From contig JBIQHD010000006.1 of the NCBI GenBank assembly GCA_044508835.1, positions 1 to 64,000 on the forward strand: a DNA stretch of 64,000 nucleotides. The letters are read 5' to 3'. The DNA comes from JAKFDI01 sp044508835 (GTDB lineage: Bacteria; Pseudomonadota; Gammaproteobacteria; Burkholderiales; Burkholderiaceae_C). This document shows, in pieces, positions 1 to 9,681 of the stretch; the stretch's first letter is position 1, and every line of letters starts with the position of its first letter. Both the position numbers and the translations under genes were made by a program. The notes under the pieces are model-generated. The model saw only the letters and a list, made by a program, of their open reading frames with translations. It ran no database searches and was not told the origin of the DNA.

Positions 1-45
1 ACGCGGCCCCGGGGCTTGCCAGGCATCGGCCCTACGGGTGATCTC

Positions 46-130
46 AGCAAAACGGCGCCTGCCGCGTTGCAAATGCTCGCCGTAGCACGCGCTACGGCTG
101 CGCTTTGCGCCTTGCAGGCGCCGCTTTGCC
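46..130. repeat. Large imperfect palindrome at the left edge
   Basis: Two arms of about 38 bases face each other around a short centre at 87-90. The outer arms read CGGCGCCTGC (53-62) and GCAGGCGCCG (114-123). The inner arms read GCCGTAGC (79-86) and GCTACGGC (91-98). Between them GCAAA (68-72) faces TTTGC (104-108). It lies just past the stop of the leftward PLD-like gene, so it could act as a bidirectional terminator, a REP/BIME-like repeat or the edge of a mobile segment. There is no T-tract, so a standard terminator is not supported. Confidence 0.6.
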
Positions 131-165
131 GAGTCACGCGAGCCCTCCCATGGCGTTAACAGGCC

Positions 166-882
166 CTAGGCAAGCTCGAACCCTTCAGGCCAGAGAAAGT
201 ACGGGCCAAACCGCGACTTCGCGACATGCTCGATTCCTGCAGCCGCCCCTTTGGGCGTCAGCATATGTTTTCCATCAAGCAGCTCGAGATAGCCGAGGCC
301 GGCAGCCTGCTCCAGCAACTCGTTGGTCTTCAGTCCGATCTTCTGAGTGAACTTCGATGAGATGAGCTTGTCACCACGCGAGTCTTCCGCCTCGCCCTTC
401 ACCTCCGCCACAGGCCTGGCTTCGGGTTCACTCGACACGCGCTCGAGTGAGATACGGACTTCGTCGCTGATGCGAATGATGCGCTGCGCCTCTTCGGCGA
501 CATCCTTGTAGAGCTCGCCGTCTTCCGAGCGCCGGATCAGGATGCCCATCTCGTTGTTGTTGACCTGGCTGAACTCGTACAGATTCAGGCTGGTCACGAT
601 GCATAGCTCTTCGTTCATGTAGCACTTGGCATGCAGGTTCTTGCAAAAGCTCGTGCGGATGAACGTGAGTCTGCGCAGCCATTCGATCTCCTGCGGCTGC
701 AGCTCGCTCTTGCCGTAGACGATGCGCACGTCGATCTTGAGGCGGTTCTTGTCCGCCAGCAGTTCCTTCATCCGATCGTTCAGCTTGAGAAACGGGCTGA
801 TCAAGATAAGGCGGTCCTGCGCGTCCTTGATCAGTTCCTCGAGGAAATAGTTGGTCCCACTGGTGTTCAAGAATTTCGCCAT
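166..882 (-). CDS. Phospholipase D-like domain protein
   Basis: This 238-residue soluble protein has a single PLD-type half-site. His84-x-Lys86 is followed five residues after the Lys by Glu91 where families usually have Asp, then by TSLN (97-100) in place of the usual GSxN, and Glu111 in an NxE context. A charged linker (about 150-170) leads to a C-terminal segment resembling a small winged helix (about 172-225). The start at 882 is chosen because AGAGGG lies six bases upstream; a longer reading frame to 999 lacks such a site. PLD-like proteins of this size include nucleases and phosphodiesterases and usually dimerise to build one active site. The substrate is unknown. The gene looks less G+C-rich than the backbone, suggesting acquisition. 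Confidence 0.75.
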   Translation of the reverse strand: MAKFLNTSGTNYFLEELIKDAQDRLILISPFLKLNDRMKELLADKNRLKIDVRIVYGKSELQPQEIEWLRRLTFIRTSFCKNLHAKCYMNEELCIVTSLNLYEFSQVNNNEMGILIRRSEDGELYKDVAEEAQRIIRISDEVRISLERVSSEPEARPVAEVKGEAEDSRGDKLISSKFTQKIGLKTNELLEQAAGLGYLELLDGKHMLTPKGAAAGIEHVAKSRFGPYFLWPEGFELA

Positions 883-1018
883 CGAATCCCTCTGTTCAGC
901 CGCCCGTCGGCCGGTCATGTTGCCAAAGTCCGCGGTGGCCAGCGTCGATTCGATATGACAAGCGTGCGCAAGTTGACAGGCATCGGCAGCCACGGTCATG
1001 CCGACAGGTCGGTGGACA

Positions 1019-2239
1019 TCAGCGACTTCGACGTCGCGGCGCTGATGCAGCGCGCCCCACCGCGCCTTCCGCGCTCAATCCATGCCCCCACCCGGGCACA
1101 TCGATGTAGTAGCGGACTGCCTTGCCCTGCCCGTGCGTCCACAGCAACCCACCGCCGACCAGATACGAAAGATCCCGCGTCGCCGTCGGCTTGGACACGC
1201 CCGTGAGCTTCATGTACTTGTCGGCATTCAGGCCGCCGAGAAAACCGCCGTCGCCATCGTCGAGCAGCCGCTGCAGCACCTTGCGCTGGCGTGCGTTGAG
1301 TATGACCTCGGCGTGCGCGGCCCAGAACCGCGATTTCTCGATCGCCCGGTCAATGACACGGCTCGAATGCTCGCAGGCGAGCGCGTACTGGCGGGCGAAC
1401 CAGAGCACCCAGTCGGTCGCGTCGCCGCTGCCGCATTGCGCGGCGTTCAGCGCATCGTAATAGCCCTTGCGTGAGGCAAGAAGCTGCGCCGACAGGCTGA
1501 CGAGCCGCACGCCGCCGGGATGATCCTGCATGATCGCCATGTCCACGATGGCGCGGCCGATGCGGCCGTTGCCGTCCTCGAAGGGATGGATGGTCTCGAA
1601 CCAGAGATGCGCAATCGCCGCGCGCGCCAGACCGTCCAGTTGCGGTACGCGCCCATTCATCGGCGCTGTGCGATCGAACCAGTCGAGAAAGCGCGCCATC
1701 TCGGCGGCGACACGTTGCGACGGCGGTGCCTCGTAGTGGATGACTTCCTTATCGGGCATGCCGCTGACGATCTGCATCGGCTCGACATGATCACGCCAGC
1801 GGCCTACCGCGATACGGCGCAACCCGCTCGTGCCGCCTGGGAACAGTGCGGATTGCCACCGTTGCAGGCGATCGCCGTCCAGCGCCGACGCAAAGGCCGT
1901 GGTGGCATCGTTGATCACGGCGACGAGCCCGTCGACACTGCGGTCCCTCGGCCCGGTGGTTGCCAGCCCCAGCCCGCGCATCACCGATGAACGCACGGCC
2001 GCAGCGTCCAGCCGCTCGCCCTCGATCGCCGCGGTAGCAGTGATCTCCTCCTCCATCACCGAGCGCACGATCTCGCCGTCACTGGCGATGCCAATCGCCA
2101 GCGCCTTACCTTCGACCACGCCTTGCAGTCGCCGCGCCTCGGACAGCGCGGCACCGACGCGCTGGTAGTCGATGCGCCACGCCGGCCACTTGGGCTGCTG
2201 CCAGACATAGCGCGGCTTGATAGGTCTCATGAGCCGCAT
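1019..2239 (-). CDS. Fic family protein (predicted AMPylator) with N-terminal inhibitory helix and C-terminal winged helix
   Basis: This 406-residue Fic enzyme probably transfers AMP from ATP to a target protein hydroxyl. The catalytic loop HPFEDGNGRIGR lies at 218-229. The N-terminus (WQQPKWPAWRID) resembles the DUF4172 region that often precedes Fic. A TAAIEG segment at 69-74 matches the (S/T)xxxE(G/N) inhibitory helix that blocks ATP binding, so the enzyme is self-inhibited (class II architecture). The C-terminus (about 315-390) looks like a winged helix with VSKPTATRDLSYL as recognition helix. ATG at 2239 is used; ATG at 2230 is equally possible. Palindromic heptamers lie directly upstream, which suggests autoregulation. 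The target is unknown. Confidence 0.9.
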   Translation of the reverse strand: MRLMRPIKPRYVWQQPKWPAWRIDYQRVGAALSEARRLQGVVEGKALAIGIASDGEIVRSVMEEEITATAAIEGERLDAAAVRSSVMRGLGLATTGPRDRSVDGLVAVINDATTAFASALDGDRLQRWQSALFPGGTSGLRRIAVGRWRDHVEPMQIVSGMPDKEVIHYEAPPSQRVAAEMARFLDWFDRTAPMNGRVPQLDGLARAAIAHLWFETIHPFEDGNGRIGRAIVDMAIMQDHPGGVRLVSLSAQLLASRKGYYDALNAAQCGSGDATDWVLWFARQYALACEHSSRVIDRAIEKSRFWAAHAEVILNARQRKVLQRLLDDGDGGFLGGLNADKYMKLTGVSKPTATRDLSYLVGGGLLWTHGQGKAVRYYIDVPGWGHGLSAEGAVGRAASAPRRRSR

Positions 2240-2287
2240 TCTGGCACTTTCGGCTCATCCCGTGAGCCGAAAATTAGGGTTTGCGGC

Positions 2288-2290
<3 letters not shown>
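2230..2290. promoter_or_regulatory. Four-copy CGGCTCA array, probable fic operator
   Basis: The heptamer CGGCTCA or its complement TGAGCCG occurs at 2230-2236, 2251-2257, 2263-2269 and 2284-2290. The middle pair forms a perfect 10-base inverted repeat (2248-2257 and 2263-2272) around a 5-base centre. The outer copies cover the fic start region and the glmS stop codon. The layout fits an operator bound by a dimeric winged-helix protein, possibly Fic itself. A stem-loop at the end of the glmS message is an alternative, but neither strand has a T-run after it. Confidence 0.5.
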
Positions 2291-4156
<1,866 letters not shown>

Positions 4157-4222
4157 GATGAAAGTCCTTGGTTGGGAATGCGAAGGGCGTGATCGTAGGC
4201 AGCGTCTACCGGCGTTTTCTTG

Positions 4223-4250
4223 CTTGATTCACCCCATCAAGACCGATAAT
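4223..4250 (+). promoter_or_regulatory. Promoter with inverted-repeat operator for the Lrp-type gene
   Basis: CTTGAT (4223-4228) and ATCAAG (4236-4241) form an inverted repeat. CTTGAT can also serve as a -35 box with GATAAT (4245-4250) as the -10 after a 16-base spacer. It lies between divergent glmS and the Lrp/AsnC-type gene, so binding here could control both. The assignment is inferred from position and sequence only. Confidence 0.4.
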
Positions 4251-4297
4251 TTCATGTCATGCATTGATTCGCATAATCCTCCACAGAATCCGCATTC

Positions 4298-4780
4298 ATG
4301 AAATCTTCGATCACCCTGGACACCACCGATCTGCGGGTGCTGGACCTGCTGCAGACCGACGCCTCGCGTTCCAACCAGGATCTGGCCGAGGCGGCGCACG
4401 TCTCCCCGGCCACCTGCCTGCGGCGGGTGAAGCGGCTGGTGGAAGCCGGCGTCATCGAGCGGCGGGTGGCGCTGCTGTCGCCGCAGCACCTGGGCGCGGG
4501 CCTGACCGCCATCGCCGAGGTGACGCTCGACGCGCAAGGCGCGGAGCACGTCGCCGCCTTCGAGTCGCGCGCCGTGGCCGATGACGCCGTGCGCCAGTGC
4601 CACCGCGTCTCGCCCGGGCCGGATTTCGTGCTCACGCTCCAGGTGCGCGACATGGAGGAATGGAAGGCCGTGACCGAGCGCCTGTTCACGCAGGACGCCA
4701 ACGTGCGCAACGTGAAGAGCTTCTTCAGCGTGCACCGGGCGAAGTTCGACACGCGCCTCCCGCTTCCACAGCCCCGCTGA
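4298..4780 (+). CDS. Lrp/AsnC family transcriptional regulator
   Basis: This is a 160-residue regulator of normal family length. The N-terminal winged helix-turn-helix (about 8-60) includes SNQDLAEAAHVSPATCLRRVKRL. The C-terminal half (about 70-150) is the RAM/ACT-like ligand-binding and oligomerisation domain. Family members sense amino acids and often repress their own gene. The start ATG at 4298 follows CACAGAATCCGCATTC without a strong ribosome-binding site. It is divergent from glmS and shares with it a 141-base spacer holding an inverted repeat. The ligand cannot be predicted. Confidence 0.95.
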   Translation: MKSSITLDTTDLRVLDLLQTDASRSNQDLAEAAHVSPATCLRRVKRLVEAGVIERRVALLSPQHLGAGLTAIAEVTLDAQGAEHVAAFESRAVADDAVRQCHRVSPGPDFVLTLQVRDMEEWKAVTERLFTQDANVRNVKSFFSVHRAKFDTRLPLPQPR

Positions 4781-4803
4781 CGACGAAGACTTTCTCAAGC
4801 AAA

Positions 4804-4957
4804 CACCGCGGATCCGGCTCTGCCGGTCCGCCGGTGTGCCCCCTCGAGGGGGCTGAGCCCGGACACGAAAGGTCCAGTGGACCTTTCGTGCCTGGCGAAG
4901 GGCCGGGCCACTGGCCCGGCGCGGCCTGCAAGGCGCGCGAAGCGCGCAGGGGGTGGG
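4804..4957 (+). repeat. Mosaic intergenic multi-hairpin element, long copy A
   Basis: This fills the space between the convergent Lrp-type and DUF454 genes. It is a string of hairpins: an imperfect GC-rich stem (4804-4836), the palindrome CCCCCTCGAGGGGG (4839-4852), 13-base perfect arms (4864-4876 and 4878-4890), 9-base arms (4902-4910 and 4912-4920), a GCCT-GCA-AGGC stem, and GCGCGC-GAA-GCGCGC (4933-4947) followed by a G-run. The central part matches the complement of 51994-52110 closely. Position between convergent genes suggests a terminator-like or nucleoid-related role, but that is inference. Confidence 0.8.
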
Positions 4958-4958
4958 C

Positions 4959-5324
4959 CTATTCCTCCGGTCGCATCCAGAGCCAGATGCCGACGCACAG
5001 CATGATCGACGGCACGGCGATGCGCACCCACAGCGGCAGCGGCAGGAGCCACAGCAGCGCCGCGCTGCCGGTCATGCCGGCCGTCGCGAACCACTTGGCG
5101 CGCCGCGGCACGGCGCCGCGTTCGCGCCAGTGCCGGATGGGCGGCCCCCAGCGCGGATGCGCCAGCATGCGCGCCTCCAGCTGCGGCCAGCCGCGCCCGG
5201 CCGCCCAGGCCGAGAGCAGCAGGAAGGGCACGGTGGGCATGACCGGCAAGGCGATGCCGACGATGCCCAGCAGCAGCGAGATCACCGCCAGCGCGCGCCA
5301 CAGCAGTCGGGTCAGGGGCACCAC
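4959..5324 (-). CDS. DUF454 (YbaN) family inner-membrane protein
   Basis: This small integral membrane protein (121 residues) has the family pattern: an N-terminal hydrophobic segment with LGIVGIALPVMPTVPFLLLSAWA, a cytoplasmic stretch with HPRWGPPIRHWRERGAVPRRAKW, then two closely spaced hydrophobic segments at the C-terminus. YbaN proteins have no established biochemical role. The gene starts two bases after the xerC stop, so it is probably the last gene of the lpxL-dapF-DUF484-xerC transcription unit. The family call rests on the conserved PVMPTVPF and HPRWGPxIR motifs. Confidence 0.9.
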   Translation of the reverse strand: MVPLTRLLWRALAVISLLLGIVGIALPVMPTVPFLLLSAWAAGRGWPQLEARMLAHPRWGPPIRHWRERGAVPRRAKWFATAGMTGSAALLWLLPLPLWVRIAVPSIMLCVGIWLWMRPEE

Positions 5325-5326
5325 GC

Positions 5327-6265
5327 TCAGCCGCGCTTCTTCGCGCGCGGATGCGCGGCGTCGTAGACCTTGGACAGGTGCCCGAAGTCGAGCCGGGTGT
5401 AGACCTGCGTCGTGGTGATGTCGGCGTGGCCGAGCAGTTCCTGCACCGCGCGCAGGTCGCCGCTGGACTGCAGCAGGTGCGAGGCGAACGAGTGCCTCAG
5501 CATGTGCGGATGCACGTGCGTCGGCAGCCCGGCCTTCAGCCCGCGCCGCGCCAGGCGCACGCGCAGCTGCCCCGGCGTGAGCCGCGCGCCGCGCACGCCG
5601 ACGAACAGCGCCGGCTCGCCCGGCCGCGCCAACGCGCCGCGTGCCGCCAGCCAGGCGCGCAGCGCCGCCAGCGCCGGCGCGCCGAGCGGCACGCTGCGGC
5701 GCTTGCCGCCCTTGCCCAGCACGTGCGCGGCCGCGTCCGACGCGTCGATCCAGCCCGCGGCCGCGCCACTCGCGCGCAGGTCGAGGCCGACCAGCTCGCC
5801 CACGCGCAGGCCGCAGCCGTACAGCAGCTCGGTGATGCAGCGGTCGCGCGCCTCGACGGCCGGGTCGGCCCCGGCGTCGTCCAGCTCGGCCAGCGCCACC
5901 GCCTGGTCCACCGACAGCGCCTTGGGCAGCGGCTTGCCGGTCTTCGGCGCGCGCACGCCGTCGACCGGGTTGGCGGCCACGAGACCCTCGCGCCCCAGCC
6001 AGCGGTACAGCCCGCGCCAGGCGGAAAGCACGAGCGCGATGCTGCGCGGCGCCAGCCCCTGCCCGTGCAGCATCGCGGCGAAGCGGCGCACGTGGTGCTG
6101 CTGCACCGCGCGCAGCTCGACCGGCACCTCCCCCGCCATGCGCTGCAGGCGCTGCAGCGCGTCGGCGTAGATCGCGAGCGTGCGCGCCGCCAGCCGGCGC
6201 TCGACCTCTAGGTGCGCGAGGTGGCGGCGGATGTCGTCGTGCAGGCCGCCCGGCGGCGCCGTCAT
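5327..6265 (-). CDS. xerC: Site-specific tyrosine recombinase XerC
   Basis: This 312-residue recombinase resolves chromosome dimers at dif together with XerD, which is not in this window. The N-terminal SAM-like core-binding domain spans about 8-95. The catalytic domain carries the Arg in YGCGLRVGELVGL, the Lys in VLGKGGKRRSVPL, the HPHMLRHSFASHLL box (His and Arg), the following LLGHADITTTQVYT with His and the Tyr nucleophile. Position next to dapF and DUF484 is the usual setting of xerC rather than xerD in proteobacteria. The start lies 22 bases after the DUF484 stop. Confidence 0.96.
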   Translation of the reverse strand: MTAPPGGLHDDIRRHLAHLEVERRLAARTLAIYADALQRLQRMAGEVPVELRAVQQHHVRRFAAMLHGQGLAPRSIALVLSAWRGLYRWLGREGLVAANPVDGVRAPKTGKPLPKALSVDQAVALAELDDAGADPAVEARDRCITELLYGCGLRVGELVGLDLRASGAAAGWIDASDAAAHVLGKGGKRRSVPLGAPALAALRAWLAARGALARPGEPALFVGVRGARLTPGQLRVRLARRGLKAGLPTHVHPHMLRHSFASHLLQSSGDLRAVQELLGHADITTTQVYTRLDFGHLSKVYDAAHPRAKKRG

Positions 6266-6287
6266 GGGCGTGGCGCTCAGTGGAGGC

Positions 6288-6977
6288 TCAGTCGGCGCCC
6301 GTCAGGCGCGACAGGCCGGCGCCGGCGATGTCGCCGATGCGCACGAGGAAATCGGTGCCCATGTCGGCCGAGAAGCGCGTGGCGTCGGGCGAGGCCAGCA
6401 CCAGCAGCCCGAAGGCCTCGCTGGTGACGCCGTGGCGCAGCGGGATCATGGCGATCGACGCGGCGGCGTCGGGCTCCTCGAGCCAGCCGGCGGCCTCGAA
6501 GCCGGAGTTCATGCCGCAGTACGGCAGCGTGAGGCTGGAGGCGAAGCTCCTGGCGTCGTCGCTCACGCCCTCGGCGAAGGGCAGCGCGGCATAGGCCGGC
6601 GCCACGCCCCACACGCGGATGCCCGCCTGCGGAATCATGAACTGGTGCATCAGCTGCTCGGTCACCACCTGCGGCAGCTCGGCCGCGTCGGTGGTCAGCA
6701 TCACCGCGCGCGTGTAGCGGTGCAGCCGGTCGGCGATGGCCACGTTCTCCTGGCCGTGGCGAATCATCTCCATCACCTTCTGCTCCATGCCCTTGATCTT
6801 CTCGCGCAGCATTTCCATCTGCCGCTCCTGCAGCGAGACGGCGCGCTGGCCATGCGGGCTGGTGAGCTGCACCGAGGCCAGCAGCTCGGCGTTGCGCTCG
6901 AAGAAGGCGGGCGTGTTCGCCAGGTACTCGACGATGTCCTGCTCGGTGATGCCCTGGATGCCGGTGGTGCTGCTCAC
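6288..6977 (-). CDS. DUF484 family protein (GAF-like)
   Basis: This 229-residue protein has the DUF484 layout: an N-terminal helical segment beginning ITEQDIVEYLANTPAFFERN, a coiled-coil stretch (about 45-75, SLQERQMEMLREKIKGMEQK) and a GAF-like domain (about 80-225). The start is GTG at 6977, overlapping the dapF stop as GTGA, with AGGAGAG upstream; this implies translational coupling. An upstream reading frame in the same phase is only antisense shadow of dapF. DUF484 genes commonly lie between dapF and xerC, but their function is not established. Confidence 0.93.
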   Translation of the reverse strand: MSSTTGIQGITEQDIVEYLANTPAFFERNAELLASVQLTSPHGQRAVSLQERQMEMLREKIKGMEQKVMEMIRHGQENVAIADRLHRYTRAVMLTTDAAELPQVVTEQLMHQFMIPQAGIRVWGVAPAYAALPFAEGVSDDARSFASSLTLPYCGMNSGFEAAGWLEEPDAAASIAMIPLRHGVTSEAFGLLVLASPDATRFSADMGTDFLVRIGDIAGAGLSRLTGAD

Positions 6978-7825
6978 AGTTCGATCTCTCCTTGGAAAAC
7001 GGTTTCGGCCGGGCCGGTCATCAGCACGTGATCCTCGCCGCCGCGCCACTCGATGGTGAGCTGGCCGCCGCGCGTTTCGACGTCCACATGCGCATCCAGC
7101 CAGCCGAGGCGGATACCCGCGACCACGGCCGCGCAGGCGCCGGTGCCGCAGGCCAGCGTCTCGCCGGCGCCGCGCTCGTACACGCGCAGGCGGATGCGGC
7201 CGCGGTCGACCACCTGCATGAAGCCGGCGTTCACGCGCCGCGGAAAGCGCGCGTGCTGCTCGATCAGCGGGCCCTGCGTGGCGACAGGCGCGGTGTCGAC
7301 GTCGTCCACGCGCTGCACGGCGTGCGGGTTGCCCATCGACAGCACCGCCAGCTTCAGCGGCTGGCCGGCCACGTCGACCGGCCAGCGCTCGAACGCGCCC
7401 GTGCGCTCGGGCGCCAGGCCAGCGGCGTCGAAGGGCACGCGCGGCAGCTCGAAGACCGGCGCGCCCATGTCCACGGTGACGCGGCCGTCGTCCTGCAGGC
7501 GCAGCTCGAGCTGCGTGTTCATCGTCTCGACGCGGAGGGTGCGCTTGTCGGTCAGGCCGCGGTCGCGCACGAAGCGCACGAAGCAGCGCGCGCCGTTGCC
7601 GCACTGCTCGACCTCGTCGCCGCTGTTGTTGAAGATGCGGTAGCGGAAGTCGACGCCCGGCGTGCTGCTGCGCTCCACCACCAGGATCTGGTCGGCGCCG
7701 ACGCCGAAGCGGCGGTCGCCGAGCGCGCGGTACTGCTCGGGCGTGAGGTCGATCGGCGCCTGCGTGGCGTCGAGCACGACGAAGTCGTTGCCCGCGCCCT
7801 GCATCTTGGTGAAGCGCAATTTCAT
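6974..7825 (-). CDS. dapF: Diaminopimelate epimerase
   Basis: DapF interconverts LL- and meso-diaminopimelate for lysine and peptidoglycan synthesis. The 283-residue protein begins MKLRFTKMQGAGNDFVV, the family N-terminus, so 7825 is chosen over an ATG 45 bases upstream. Both catalytic cysteines are present: Cys75 in NNSGDEVEQCGNGARC and the second in LACGTGACA near residue 225. The C-terminus overlaps the GTG of DUF484. It lies 54 bases downstream of the second acyltransferase gene and probably shares its transcript. Confidence 0.97.
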   Translation of the reverse strand: MKLRFTKMQGAGNDFVVLDATQAPIDLTPEQYRALGDRRFGVGADQILVVERSSTPGVDFRYRIFNNSGDEVEQCGNGARCFVRFVRDRGLTDKRTLRVETMNTQLELRLQDDGRVTVDMGAPVFELPRVPFDAAGLAPERTGAFERWPVDVAGQPLKLAVLSMGNPHAVQRVDDVDTAPVATQGPLIEQHARFPRRVNAGFMQVVDRGRIRLRVYERGAGETLACGTGACAAVVAGIRLGWLDAHVDVETRGGQLTIEWRGGEDHVLMTGPAETVFQGEIEL

Positions 7826-7879
7826 GCGCGCGATTATGGGGTGGCGGCCTGCGCGCGTTCGTTCATCCACACGCTCAGC

Positions 7880-8755
7880 TCAGTACAGGGAAGGCTCGCC
7901 CGGCGGGCGGGTCTTGAAGCGCTTGTGCACCCACAGGTACTGCGCCGGGTTGCGGCGGATTTCATCCTCGATCCAGCGGTTGATGCGCCGCGTGTCGGCC
8001 AGCGCGTCGTCGGTGGGGAAGTCGGCCCACGGCGCGAGGAAGCGCACCGTGTAGCCGGCTCCGCCGGGCCGCATCTCGGCCACCACCGGCTGCACCACCA
8101 TGTCGAAGGCGCGCGCCATGCGCGAGGGCGCGAGCAGCGTGGCCGCCGGCACGCCGAAGAAGGGCACGAAGGCGGCGTCGCGCTCGCCGAAGTCCATGTC
8201 GGGCAGGTTGAAGAACGCATGCCCCTGGCGGATGGCGCGGATCAGCGGCTTGGCCGATTCGCTGCGCGCGAAGATCTCGCCGCGGCCGAAGCGCAGGCGG
8301 CCGGCGCGCATCGCGGCGTCGAAGACGGCATTGCTCTGCGTCTGGTAGATCGAGGCCACCAGCCGCTTCTGGTAGAGCTGCGTGGCGACGCCGGCCACGT
8401 CCAGCCCCATGAAATGCGGCACCAGCCACATGACGGGGCGCTCGCTGGTCTCGGCCAGCGTCGCATCGCCCTCCACGTGGATCAGCCGCGCCAGGCGCTC
8501 CGGCCGGCCGTACCACAGCAGCCCGCGCTCGACGAAGCTGCGCCCGAGCCAGCCGAAGTGCTCGCGCAGCAGCGCATCGCGCTCGGCCTCGGGCTTCTCG
8601 GGAAAGCACAGCGCGAGGTTGCGCGCGGCCACCTCGCGGCGCGCCCGCGCCAGCCGCAGCAGCAGCGCGCCCAGCGCACGGCCGAGCGCGGCCTGCGCGC
8701 CCAGCGGCAGCCAGTGCACGAGCCACAGCAGTGCCAGCAACAGTCGTGATCCCAA
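7880..8755 (-). CDS. LpxL/HtrB-family lipid A acyltransferase, copy 2
   Basis: This 291-residue membrane-associated acyltransferase probably adds a secondary acyl chain to Kdo-lipid A. It has an N-terminal hydrophobic anchor (LLLALLWLVHWLPLG), the catalytic HX4D motif as HFMGLD, and the C-terminal QYLWVHKRFKTRP typical of the family. No ATG fits; the best start is TTG at 8755, preceded by GAAGAAGG six to seven bases upstream and 17 bases after the upstream paralogue's stop. It is a tandem partner of the next gene, and which of them acts first is not visible from sequence. Confidence 0.9.
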   Translation of the reverse strand: MGSRLLLALLWLVHWLPLGAQAALGRALGALLLRLARARREVAARNLALCFPEKPEAERDALLREHFGWLGRSFVERGLLWYGRPERLARLIHVEGDATLAETSERPVMWLVPHFMGLDVAGVATQLYQKRLVASIYQTQSNAVFDAAMRAGRLRFGRGEIFARSESAKPLIRAIRQGHAFFNLPDMDFGERDAAFVPFFGVPAATLLAPSRMARAFDMVVQPVVAEMRPGGAGYTVRFLAPWADFPTDDALADTRRINRWIEDEIRRNPAQYLWVHKRFKTRPPGEPSLY

Positions 8756-8772
8756 CGATCGGCCTTCTTCGA

Positions 8773-9663
8773 TCAGGTCTTCGGATGGACCGCATCGGCG
8801 ACGTCGCCGGCCATGCCGGCCGGCCGCGGCTTCTTGTAGCGGTGGTAGCCCCACAGGTACTGCCGCGGGCGCTCGCGGATCAGGCGTTCCATGGCCCGGT
8901 TGATCGCGGCGGCCGATTCTGCCTGAGCCCCCTCGGCGTCCAGCGGCGCGTCGTCGAACGGCACGACGTGCACCCGGTAGCCCTGCCCCCGCGGCAGGCG
9001 CTCGCCCCAGGCCAGCAGCGGCACGGCGCCGGTCTGCTGCACCAGCCGAGCGGCCAGGGTCATGGTGTAGGCCGGGCGGCCGAAGAACGGCGCCCACACG
9101 CCCATGCCTTCGGGCGGCACCTGGTCGGGCAGCAGGCCGACCGCCTCGCCGCGGCGCAGCGCGCGGATCATGCGGCGCACGCCGGCGAGCGTGGCCGGCG
9201 CCGCCGCCAGCCCGGGCCGCCGGCGCGAGGTGTCGACCAGCTCGCGCAGCCACGCCTTGCGCGCCGGGCGGTAGAGCACGGTCATCGGGTGCTCGCGGCC
9301 GTGGCGCTCGGCATACGCCTGCGCGGTGACCTCGAAGCAGCCCATGTGCGGCGTGAGGAAGACGATGCCGCGCCCGGCCGCATGCGCCGCCTCGATGTGG
9401 GCCGCGCCCGTCCAGTCCACCGGCGGCGTGATCGGCGCGCCGGGCGGGCGCATCCACAGCCAAGGCAGCTCGAGGACCAGCCGGCCGGCCTCGGCCACGG
9501 CGGCGTGGCGGTCGGCGCGCGACACGCCGGCCTGGCGGGCATTGGCCTTGAAGCGCGCGCGGTAGCTGGGCGACAGCGCGTAGCTCAGCCATCCGAGCAC
9601 GCCGCCGAGCGCGTGCAGGCGGCGCAATGACCATGTCGACAACCAGCGAAACAGCGTCAGCAT
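8773..9663 (-). CDS. LpxL/HtrB-family lipid A acyltransferase, copy 1
   Basis: This 296-residue paralogue of the downstream gene has an N-terminal hydrophobic region, the catalytic HX4E motif as HMGCFE, the conserved LLPDQVPPEG segment and the QYLWGYHRYKKPR end. The HX4E form is the commoner catalytic variant; copy 2 has Asp in the last position. Members transfer laurate, myristate or similar chains to lipid A at the inner membrane. It is the first gene of the leftward run lpxL-lpxL-dapF-DUF484-xerC-DUF454. Its start region overlaps the metK promoter area. Confidence 0.92.
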   Translation of the reverse strand: MLTLFRWLSTWSLRRLHALGGVLGWLSYALSPSYRARFKANARQAGVSRADRHAAVAEAGRLVLELPWLWMRPPGAPITPPVDWTGAAHIEAAHAAGRGIVFLTPHMGCFEVTAQAYAERHGREHPMTVLYRPARKAWLRELVDTSRRRPGLAAAPATLAGVRRMIRALRRGEAVGLLPDQVPPEGMGVWAPFFGRPAYTMTLAARLVQQTGAVPLLAWGERLPRGQGYRVHVVPFDDAPLDAEGAQAESAAAINRAMERLIRERPRQYLWGYHRYKKPRPAGMAGDVADAVHPKT

Positions 9664-9669
9664 CGTTCC

Positions 9670-9675
9670 TATAAT
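9670..9675 (+). promoter_or_regulatory. metK -10 box (TATAAT)
   Basis: A perfect TATAAT predicts a transcription start near 9682, the first base of the leader stem described next. No convincing -35 box is seen 16-18 bases upstream, so an activator or an extended context may be needed. Confidence 0.55.
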
Positions 9676-9681
9676 CGCGGG

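Noticed and set aside
2248..2272. Inverted repeat as a standard glmS terminator
   Set aside because: No T-tract follows the stem on either strand, and the heptamer recurs outside the stem.
4811..5418. Long plus-strand reading frame overlapping the Lrp gene's end and the DUF454 gene
   Set aside because: It runs through the repeat element and antisense to DUF454; its residues are low-complexity Arg/Ala and match no family.
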